Shown piece after piece: positions 1-5,490 of a stretch of DNA of 10,375 bases (the stretch's first letter is position 1; every line of letters starts with the position of its first letter). The stretch lies in contig JBAXLI010000108.1 of NCBI GenBank assembly GCA_037134895.1, forward strand, positions 1 to 10,375. Direction: 5' to 3'. The notes under the pieces are model-generated. The model was not told where the DNA came from. It saw nothing but the letters and a program-made list of their open reading frames with translations, and made no database searches. The position numbers were made by a program, and so were the translations under genes. This stretch comes from CAIRDP01 sp037134895 (GTDB lineage Bacteria; Bacteroidota; Bacteroidia; Bacteroidales; FEN-979).

Positions 1-9
1 TTTTTAGGG

Positions 10-33
10 GTTTTCGCTGAAAACGGTTTTTTT
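10..33 (+). terminator. Probable rho-independent terminator for a gene left of the window
   Basis: A perfect 6-bp stem (GTTTTC at 10-15 with GAAAAC at 19-24) around the loop GCT is followed by GG and a run of seven T (27-33) on the plus strand. This fits a terminator for a plus-strand gene ending just outside the window, convergent with the response regulator. Read on the minus strand, the same stem ends transcription of the two-component operon less convincingly, because only CCCCTAAAAA follows it. The stem is AT-rich and weak. Confidence 0.45.
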
Positions 34-47
34 AAGAAAATGAGTCG

Positions 48-680
48 TCAGATCAGTCCTTTTTCTGTCAGAACTTTGACAAGCGCCAGATTGTTGCCGA
101 CATTATACTGCTTACGTAATCGAACCAATGTTTTCTCAACCTGGTTGGGTTTTAATCCCATCAGTTCTGCAGTGGCTTTTATTGATTTTCCGTCGGTAAG
201 ATAGCATAGCATTTTTCTCTGCACTGCATTGAGCTTTTGTTCTGTGGATTCTTCTTCCTGACTTGTCGCTGCTGCAAATTCTTCCGGAGGAAGCATAGGG
301 AACCAGGTTTTTCCGGTAAATACATATTGAATAGCATCCGATATCTCACTCCTGGGCGCTTCTTTGATGAGGTACCCATTTACCCCGGCCTTAGCCATTT
401 TCTTCATCCATACGGGGGATTCCTCAGAAGTGTAAACCAATATAGGCTTGCCTGGAAATTTTTCCTGCAACGCAATCACATTAAGCAATGGGTTCTCATT
501 GGGAATCCAGAGGTCAAGCCAAATAAGGTCGAATGTCGAAGGATCTGCGTCCTCGAGAGCTCTTGCCGTGGATACGCTGGATCCGATAAATGAAATCTGA
601 TCCCGGCCTGGTCTGAATAACTGTTTAAGACCCGAAAGGATAATGGTTTCATGATTTTCTATTACCCAGATCCTGATCAT
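48..680 (-). CDS. LuxR/NarL-type response regulator
   Basis: This 210-residue protein is probably the DNA-binding partner of the histidine kinase upstream. Its ATG overlaps the kinase stop codon (ATGA at 680-677), so the two are translationally coupled. The receiver domain spans about residues 1-120. D56 in LDLWIP is the expected phospho-acceptor, T84 in VYTS the switch Thr, and K106 in YLIKE the conserved Lys. The C-terminal part (about 147-207) is a helix-turn-helix resembling the GerE/LuxR fold, with the pattern LNAVQRKML...GKSIKATAELMGLKPNQVEKTLVRLRKQYNV; it is a diverged copy. The acidic pocket after the first strand reads E8-N9 where most family members have two acids, so Mg2+ binding may be altered. 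Target promoters are not evident from the sequence. Confidence 0.88.
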   Translation of the reverse strand: MIRIWVIENHETIILSGLKQLFRPGRDQISFIGSSVSTARALEDADPSTFDLIWLDLWIPNENPLLNVIALQEKFPGKPILVYTSEESPVWMKKMAKAGVNGYLIKEAPRSEISDAIQYVFTGKTWFPMLPPEEFAAATSQEEESTEQKLNAVQRKMLCYLTDGKSIKATAELMGLKPNQVEKTLVRLRKQYNVGNNLALVKVLTEKGLI

Positions 681-2596
681 TGGCTTTCGTTTTTATTTAG
701 TGGTATGGAGATTGTCCAGCTTGTACCTTTGCCGGGCCGGGTATCCAAACTGGCTGTTCCTCCCATCAATACTGCCCTTTCAGTGATATGCATTAGCCCC
801 AGGCCCTGGCTGACTCTTTCGTCGGATTTGAATCCCGGCCCGTTGTCTCCATAGATCAGAAAAAAACGGTCCATTTCTTCGGCAAAGCTTATTTTCACAT
901 CTCCTTTTATTACATACTTCTCAGCATTCATCAGCAGCTCCTGAATAATGAAATAAAACTGACTTTGCGTTTCTCTGTCCAGAGTTGGCATTGCTTCGGG
1001 TAATTCGAGGCTTATATTCAGGTCGTCTCCCGAAACAAACTCTTTCACTGAATCCTTAATTAGCTCATTAAAGCTCATTAACTCTCTCTTCTCTGAATTC
1101 AAGCGGTGAGATATATTCCTCAGGGCTTTTATGGCATTCATAATTTTGGCTGTGACGCTGTCCCTGAGTTGTTCGTCGGGAAATTTAAGCGTTTTCATGT
1201 CATTGATCAGGACCGATCTCAATGGTCTTACCGTATCGTGTAATTGCATGGCCATTCTGTTGTTCTCCTTCTCTTCGATTTTCGCCAGACGACGTGCGGT
1301 TTCCATTTCCTGCTCCTTCATCCGCAGATTTTTACGATGAAGTTTCCATAAAAAATACAATACGGCAAGCATAGCAAGCAAAACGATCACAGCAATAGTG
1401 AGGAAGGTGAGCTTCAAAGTTTCGTTTTTTTGTTGTATTTCCTCGTTCTTTTCCCTGATCTCCATATCGCGTATCCTCGCCATCAATAAAGCATTTAGGA
1501 TGCGCGTTTGTGTTGAGGCTAATTGCTTACTGGCCCTGGACCTGCTTTTCGCCGATTCTTTCTGGTACATATACGCATTCCTGAAGTCGCCTTTCTTTTC
1601 GAGAAGTTCGGCATAGGATTCCTGAGCGGTCGACAACCAGTCATTGTTACCTGTTTTCTGAGCTTCATAGATGGCATGGTCTCGAAGACAGATTTCAGCA
1701 AGCCCGAACTTTCCTTGCTCGATATAAGTGCAGCCGAGATCATTGTATGCTGCAATTTCGAGTTCACTAAGCGAAGCTTTTTTGGCCAGCTCTATGGCCC
1801 GATTGTAATACACCACCGCGCTGTCGGGATTCGTCATGTAATTGGCTAAATTCAGCATGACTGAGGTCAGTTCCTCTTTCGCATAAGGGACTTTCGATAA
1901 TATTCCCGCGGCCTCGCGCAATAAAAGAACCGCTGAATCGGAACTTCCCGCAAGGCCTCCAAGATTACCCAAAATTGCTCCGGTTTGAACATCCATTTTG
2001 TTTTGCTTCGCGAGTGTCAATGCTTTTATCAGATCCATTCTGGCTTGCTCTGTATTACCCTGTGCCCGGTCAATATTGCTCATGACCAGCAGGGAATTGA
2101 CAACTGTTTTAGAATCTTTTCGCTCATCGGCATAACTTATTGCAGTATCCAGTAGTTTGATTGACTGCGGATAGCTGCCTGCCAGATAATTCAGATAGGC
2201 CAGATTGTAATAGACAGTCTGCAGAATGCTGTCTTCAATGCTTTGTTTTGCAAGGGCGAGAGCATTGTTCGTAAGCAATAAACTGCTGTCGGGATCACTT
2301 TCAAGATATACAGTACCAGCGTATAAACTGGTATATGCCTGTTCCCGAAGGTTTCCCTTTGCCCTTGAAAGTCGTAGCGCTTTTTCCGCAGCCATCCTTG
2401 CAGCAGATTGATCTGCAAGCTTCGTCTTCTTCATTTCTTTCCAGTAATATCGCAACGAATCCAGAACGGCTGGTTCAGTTTGATTTGAAACAGAATCCGC
2501 ATCCCTACGGTTGCAGGCCGTCTGCAAACAAAGAAAAACACAGAGGGAAATTAGTATAAGGATGCGGTGTAAGGACATGATTCGGCAAAAGACCAT
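677..2596 (-). CDS. TPR-containing NarL-type sensor histidine kinase
   Basis: This 639-residue membrane kinase likely senses an extracytoplasmic or envelope signal and phosphorylates the response regulator that follows it. Residues 8-28 form a hydrophobic export signal ending in LQTAC; the Cys could be lipidated, but Q at -3 makes a poor lipobox. Residues about 45-350 are TPR-like helical repeats, followed by a coiled coil (about 375-395) and one membrane segment (about 397-417). The cytoplasmic part has an H-box with H453 in QLHDTVRPL (HisKA_3-like dimerisation domain). Its HATPase_c domain shows the N-box (QELLMNAEKY, N557), G1 box (YGDNGPGF, 582-589) and G2 box (QGLGLMHI, 597-604). The position after HD where NarX-like kinases carry the phosphatase Gln is P458. 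The start may instead be Met7 (2578), which gives a more standard signal peptide. No clear promoter was found; TACCTTCG at 2612-2605 is a one-mismatch -7 element and would favour the Met7 start. Confidence 0.9.
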   Translation of the reverse strand: MVFCRIMSLHRILILISLCVFLCLQTACNRRDADSVSNQTEPAVLDSLRYYWKEMKKTKLADQSAARMAAEKALRLSRAKGNLREQAYTSLYAGTVYLESDPDSSLLLTNNALALAKQSIEDSILQTVYYNLAYLNYLAGSYPQSIKLLDTAISYADERKDSKTVVNSLLVMSNIDRAQGNTEQARMDLIKALTLAKQNKMDVQTGAILGNLGGLAGSSDSAVLLLREAAGILSKVPYAKEELTSVMLNLANYMTNPDSAVVYYNRAIELAKKASLSELEIAAYNDLGCTYIEQGKFGLAEICLRDHAIYEAQKTGNNDWLSTAQESYAELLEKKGDFRNAYMYQKESAKSRSRASKQLASTQTRILNALLMARIRDMEIREKNEEIQQKNETLKLTFLTIAVIVLLAMLAVLYFLWKLHRKNLRMKEQEMETARRLAKIEEKENNRMAMQLHDTVRPLRSVLINDMKTLKFPDEQLRDSVTAKIMNAIKALRNISHRLNSEKRELMSFNELIKDSVKEFVSGDDLNISLELPEAMPTLDRETQSQFYFIIQELLMNAEKYVIKGDVKISFAEEMDRFFLIYGDNGPGFKSDERVSQGLGLMHITERAVLMGGTASLDTRPGKGTSWTISIPLNKNESQ

Positions 2597-2645
2597 TTAG
2601 AATACGAAGGTAAAGATTTTCTTAAAATGTGTGCTTATAGTAAAT

Positions 2646-2814
2646 CAGGCTTCAGGCTTCGTAATTGAAATCGTAAATCAGGCTTCGGGCTTCGTAAATG
2701 AAATCGTAAATCGGGGTTATTCGCAATATTGTTTATTTTAAATGGTGCTCATTACGGCTTCGCCGAACGTAAATCGTAAATGAAATCGTAAATCGGGCTT
2801 CGTAAATCGTAAAT
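2646..2814. repeat. Mosaic heptamer repeat (CGTAAAT / CGGGCTT family)
   Basis: The intergenic space between the divergent kinase and ornithine carbamoyltransferase genes is built largely of 7-base blocks. The left cluster (2646-2718) reads CAGGCTT twice, then blocks of CGTAAAT, CAGGCTT, CGGGCTT and CGGGGTT with 5-base GAAAT interruptions. The right cluster (2768-2814) reads CGTAAAT twice, GAAAT, CGTAAAT, CGGGCTT and CGTAAAT twice. About 50 bases of unique AT-rich sequence lie between. A small hairpin (CGGC TTC GCCG, 2755-2765), flanked by TTACG and CGTAA, abuts the right cluster. No coding potential was seen. The right cluster stops about 10 bases before the -7 element of the next gene. Confidence 0.85.
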
Positions 2815-2832
2815 CTCCTTTTGCTATCTTTG
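2799..2832 (+). promoter_or_regulatory. Bacteroidota-type promoter for the ornithine carbamoyltransferase gene
   Basis: TATCTTTG at 2825-2832 matches the Bacteroidota -7 consensus TAnnTTTG perfectly, 37 bases before the ATG. The -33 position has only a TTC (2799-2801) 23 bases upstream, a weak match to TTG that lies inside the heptamer array. The predicted leader is about 30 bases. Confidence 0.6.
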
Positions 2833-2869
2833 CCATCCATTTCGACACAATCATCAAAACCTCATACAC

Positions 2870-3871
2870 ATGGCATTCAATCTCAGAAACAGGAATTTTT
2901 TAAAGGAGTTGGATTTTACTCCCCAGGAACTCCGCTTTTTGCTGAACCTGGCGATCGACCTTAAGAAGGCGAAATACACAGGTACAGAACAGCCCACCCT
3001 GAAGGGTAAGAATATCGCCCTGATCTTCGAAAAGGCTTCGACCCGCACACGCTGCGCTTTCGAGACCGCTGCTTTCGACCAGGGAGCACGCGTGACTTAC
3101 CTCGGACCCGAGGGTTCACATATCGGGAAAAAAGAAACGATGAAGGATACTGCCCGCGTTCTCGGTCGTATGTACGATGGCATCGAATACCGTGGCTTCG
3201 GACAGAAGATCGTTGAAGAACTGGCCGAATATGCTGGTGTTCCGGTTTGGAACGGGCTTACGAATGAATTTCACCCGACCCAGATCCTGGCCGATTTCAT
3301 GACGATGATGGAGCATAGCGACAAGCCCCTGCACCAGGTATCGTTCGTGTACTGCGGAGATGCACGTAACAACATGGGAAACTCTCTCATGGTGGGCGCT
3401 GCGAAAATGGGGATGGATTTCAGGGCGTTTGCTCCTAAGAAGTTCTGGCCCGAGGAAAGCCTGGTTAAGATTGCGAAAGAGATCGCAAAGTCAACCGGAG
3501 CAAAGATCACACTGACTGAAAAGATGAGTGAAGCCGTGAAGGGTGTTGATTTTGTTTACACCGATGTATGGGTTTCTATGGGCGAATCCAAGGAAGCATG
3601 GGACGAGCGCATCAAACTGATGCTGCCTTACCAGGTGAATGCAAAGCTGATGAAGGCGACCGGTAACCCCAAGGTGAAGTTCATGCACTGCCTGCCGGCC
3701 TTCCATAACAAGGATACTGAAGTAGGTCTCGATATCTTCAAGAAATACAAACTCGACGGACTCGAAGTCACTGAGGAAGTCTTCGAATCAGAAGCATCCA
3801 TCGTTTTTGACGAAGCCGAAAACCGCCTCCACACCATCAAAGCGGTGATGGTTGCGACCCTGGGTGCATGA
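2870..3871 (+). CDS. argF: Ornithine carbamoyltransferase
   Basis: This cytoplasmic enzyme transfers the carbamoyl group of carbamoyl phosphate to ornithine, giving citrulline in arginine biosynthesis. It could instead run in reverse in the deiminase pathway. At 333 residues it is full length. The carbamoyl-phosphate loop is STRTR (57-61), and HPTQ (135-138) is the second phosphate-site motif. SMG (236-238) in TDVWVSMGE is the ornithine loop, and HCLP (273-276) holds the catalytic Cys. The SMG loop argues for true ornithine as substrate rather than the succinyl- or acetyl-ornithine used by the related enzymes of Bacteroides and Xanthomonas. The gene stands alone with its own promoter and terminator, and no arcA, arcC or other arg genes are adjacent. 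Anabolic and catabolic forms cannot be separated from the sequence, so the symbol argF is the default. Confidence 0.95.
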   Translation: MAFNLRNRNFLKELDFTPQELRFLLNLAIDLKKAKYTGTEQPTLKGKNIALIFEKASTRTRCAFETAAFDQGARVTYLGPEGSHIGKKETMKDTARVLGRMYDGIEYRGFGQKIVEELAEYAGVPVWNGLTNEFHPTQILADFMTMMEHSDKPLHQVSFVYCGDARNNMGNSLMVGAAKMGMDFRAFAPKKFWPEESLVKIAKEIAKSTGAKITLTEKMSEAVKGVDFVYTDVWVSMGESKEAWDERIKLMLPYQVNAKLMKATGNPKVKFMHCLPAFHNKDTEVGLDIFKKYKLDGLEVTEEVFESEASIVFDEAENRLHTIKAVMVATLGA

Positions 3872-3905
3872 CACGTGCCACGTGTCACGTGTCACGTGTC
3901 ACGTG
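3872..3905. repeat. CACGTG heptamer array directly after the stop codon
   Basis: Five copies of the palindrome CACGTG occur at exact 7-base spacing (3872, 3879, 3886, 3893, 3900), joined by C or T. The first copy starts on the base after the TGA stop of the carbamoyltransferase gene. The unit is self-complementary, so the array can fold into alternative hairpins. It precedes the real terminator by about 24 bases. Confidence 0.92.
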
Positions 3906-3928
3906 ACTTGAGTTTTAGTTTATAACGG

Positions 3929-3958
3929 ATGGCCTGCAATTTGCGGGCCATTTTTTTT
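3929..3958 (+). terminator. Rho-independent terminator of the ornithine carbamoyltransferase gene
   Basis: A 9-bp stem (ATGGCCTGC at 3929-3937 with GCGGGCCAT at 3943-3951, one T-G wobble) encloses the loop AATTT and runs straight into eight T (3951-3958). It is the strongest terminator in the window and isolates the gene from the toxin-antitoxin cassette. Confidence 0.9.
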
Positions 3959-4033
3959 GCTTTCCTGTATCACTTTTAGAGACTTGGCGGATTAAGGATT
4001 ACTTGATTATTTTTTCTTTTTTAATGTTTACAT

Positions 4034-4057
4034 ATAACGAAACATTTCGTAATTTTG
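4034..4057 (+). promoter_or_regulatory. Promoter and overlapping palindromic operator of the toxin-antitoxin operon
   Basis: TAATTTTG at 4050-4057 is a perfect TAnnTTTG -7 element, placing transcription start a few bases before the toxin ATG at 4072. A palindrome, ACGAAA-CA-TTTCGT (4037-4050, perfect 6-bp arms, extendable to 4034-4053 with one mismatch), overlaps its first bases. This is where the XRE-type antitoxin, alone or with toxin, would be expected to bind and repress. No exact TTG is present at -33. Confidence 0.6.
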
Positions 4058-4071
4058 TAATTCTGAATCAG

Positions 4072-4431
4072 ATGAGAAAGTTGTTTGAAATCATATTTCT
4101 TGAGGACGCTCGTGAGTTCCTTAAAGGAATGGAAGCAAAACATTATGAAAAGATCCTGTTCAATATAAGAAAAGCTCAGGTTAAACCAGATAAGGAGCTA
4201 TTCAGCAAACTAAAAAATGAAATCTGGGAGTTCAGAACATTATATCATAGATTTCATTACCGACTGTTAAGCTTTTGGGGTAGGACTGAAAAAGGTGTTA
4301 GATTGGTAGTCACAACTCATGGTTTCATTAAAAAGAGTAGGAAGACACCTGATGCAGAGATCAAAAAAGCAATACATCTAAGAGATAAATATTTAAAAGA
4401 AAAGCAATTAGAGAATTATGAAAAAAACTAA
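4072..4431 (+). CDS. RelE/HigB-type toxin (phage-derived Gp49-like family)
   Basis: This 119-residue basic protein resembles the Gp49-like/HigB branch of the RelE/ParE superfamily, whose members mostly act as ribosome-dependent mRNA endonucleases that stop translation. The family pattern is clear: a central EIWEFRTLYHRFHYRLLSFW strand region, then LVVTTHGFIKKSRKTPDAEIKKAIHLRDKYL. The start at 4072 (MRKLFEIIF) was chosen because it matches the family N-terminus and lies just downstream of the -7 element. An upstream in-frame TTG at 4003 would place the promoter inside the gene. The antitoxin gene overlaps its 3' end by 14 bases. The cassette is visibly richer in A and T than its neighbours, consistent with horizontal arrival. 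Activity of this copy is inferred, not shown. Confidence 0.88.
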   Translation: MRKLFEIIFLEDAREFLKGMEAKHYEKILFNIRKAQVKPDKELFSKLKNEIWEFRTLYHRFHYRLLSFWGRTEKGVRLVVTTHGFIKKSRKTPDAEIKKAIHLRDKYLKEKQLENYEKN

Positions 4432-4750
4432 AACATATACGCTGGATGAAATTCAGGATGAACTCATCGGTAAAATTGGTACTCCTCGAAGAGATAAATT
4501 TGAATATGAATTAAAAATGGAGCTGATCGGAGAGGCGATTAAGAATACCCGCCTTGAGCGCAGATTAACGCAGGAAGAACTGGGGAAGCTGATTGGTGTT
4601 CAAAAGGCCCAGATCTCTCGCATTGAAGGTAATGCAAGTAATGTTACAATAGATACGCTTTTAAGGGTCTTTAATGCTTTGCAGGCAAAAGTTAAACTGC
4701 AGATCGAACTCTCTAAGTATACTATCAATCTTGGTAATTTGACCGATTAA
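4418..4750 (+). CDS. XRE-family antitoxin (HigA-like)
   Basis: This 110-residue protein carries a Cro/CI-type helix-turn-helix at about residues 38-93. The core is IKNTRLERRLTQEELGKLIGVQKAQISRIEGNASNVTIDTLLRVFNAL, with Q52, the Gln after the turn, and SRIE all in place. The N-terminal 35 residues probably contact the toxin. In such pairs the antitoxin binds and neutralises the toxin and represses the shared promoter; the palindrome at 4037-4050 is the candidate site. Toxin-before-antitoxin order and the 14-base overlap match HigBA-type systems. It ends 12 bases from the stop of a convergent gene, and no separate terminator is visible in that gap. Confidence 0.9.
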   Translation: MKKTKTYTLDEIQDELIGKIGTPRRDKFEYELKMELIGEAIKNTRLERRLTQEELGKLIGVQKAQISRIEGNASNVTIDTLLRVFNALQAKVKLQIELSKYTINLGNLTD

Positions 4751-4762
4751 ATCCCCGCTCTT

Positions 4763-5305
4763 TTACTTCGCCGGCTTCGCGGGAGCCGCAGCCTTGACGG
4801 GGGGCTCAGCGCAGGTCTTTTTACCCCCGGGGCAGCAGGCAGTATCAGCCTTCATTCCGCAGTCGTGGCCTTTGCCCATCATTCCCCCGGGACAGCAGTC
4901 TTTCCCTTTCTGCATCATTCCCTCAGGACAACAGTCTTTTCCTTTTTCCATCATCCCTTCGGGGCAGCAATCCATTCCTTTTTGCATCATCCCTTCAGGA
5001 CAGCAATCCATGCCTTTATGCATCATTTCGGGTGGACAGCAACCTGGTCCTCTGTGCATCATTCCAAAGTGGCCGTGACCATGGCCTTTTCCCATCATTT
5101 CATAGCGGAAGCCGTGATGTTTGAAACCGTGATGCTTCAGCTTGCATATACCTCCGGCTATAAAGCCTATGAAAAGAAGGAATCCAACGATAATAAAGAA
5201 ATAGGCAATCCACATCAGGCATTTGCCTTGCATTTCTTTTTTGAATTTTGAAAGCAGCAGGGCGCCCGCCAGGATGGTGAGCAGGGAAATTACTAAGAGT
5301 GGCAT
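4763..5305 (-). CDS. Small membrane protein with Cys/Met/His-rich 12-residue repeats
   Basis: I do not recognise a named family for this 180-residue protein. Two hydrophobic segments (about 2-19 and 30-52) anchor it in the membrane. Next comes a His-rich linker (KHHGFKHHGF, then GHGHGHF) and a tandem repeat from residue 70 to 153 with consensus MMxKGxDCCPxG. MM pairs sit at 70, 82, 94, 106, 118, 130 and 142, exactly 12 apart. CC pairs sit at 89, 101, 113, 125 and 137, with a sixth out of register at 157. The tail is Ala/Pro/Lys-rich. Clustered Cys, Met and His suggest soft-metal (copper, silver, zinc) binding or redox buffering; this is inference. No metal transporter or regulator is adjacent, and whether the tail faces cytoplasm or periplasm cannot be settled. 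The promoter at 5339-5368 supports real expression. Confidence 0.8.
   Translation of the reverse strand: MPLLVISLLTILAGALLLSKFKKEMQGKCLMWIAYFFIIVGFLLFIGFIAGGICKLKHHGFKHHGFRYEMMGKGHGHGHFGMMHRGPGCCPPEMMHKGMDCCPEGMMQKGMDCCPEGMMEKGKDCCPEGMMQKGKDCCPGGMMGKGHDCGMKADTACCPGGKKTCAEPPVKAAAPAKPAK
4847..5098 (-). repeat. 36-base coding tandem repeat (MMxKGxDCCPxG units)
   Basis: Seven in-frame units of 36 bases encode the 12-residue repeats of the membrane protein. The four central units are the most alike. The two upstream units lack the Cys pair (first) or have a longer Pro run (second). The last unit decays into DCGMKA. The gradient suggests growth by unequal exchange in the middle of the array. Confidence 0.88.
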
Positions 5306-5338
5306 AATTCGGGTTTTTTAAGGTTCTGTTAATCAATA

Positions 5339-5368
5339 CAAATATAAGGCTGTTTCAGCTTATTACAA
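5339..5368 (-). promoter_or_regulatory. Bacteroidota-type promoter of the repeat membrane protein
   Basis: On the minus strand a TTG (5368-5366) lies 19 bases upstream of TATATTTG (5346-5339). Both elements match the TTG/TAnnTTTG promoter consensus and the spacing is within the usual range. The leader to the ATG at 5305 is about 28 bases. It lies in the spacer shared with the divergent secreted-protein gene. Confidence 0.75.
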
Positions 5369-5490
5369 CTCGTAATTGCTATAATATTCAGTTAAATCAA
5401 TAAACAAATAGCTGAGTTTACGCAGATTTATTAATAATTTTACCTCAGGGATGGTTTTATGGGATGATGACCTCATCTATGCAATTTGAC

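Noticed and set aside
2646..2814. CRISPR array
   Set aside because: Units are 7 bases, there are no 25-40 base direct repeats with unique spacers, and no cas genes are present.
4003..4071. Upstream TTG start extending the toxin by 23 residues
   Set aside because: The extension is not family-like and contains the -7 element and palindrome.
4751..4800. Bidirectional terminator between the antitoxin and the convergent gene
   Set aside because: CCCGC/GCGGG can pair, but the loop is about 20 bases, one arm lies in coding sequence and no T-run follows.
4794..5251. Plus-strand open frames opposite the repeat membrane protein
   Set aside because: They are antisense shadows kept open by the 36-base repeat; the minus strand has membrane segments, a sensible composition and a good promoter.
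5377..5385. Sigma70-like TATAAT (5380-5385) in the divergent spacer
   Set aside because: It has no matching -35 box, and Bacteroidota primary sigma uses a different -7 consensus.
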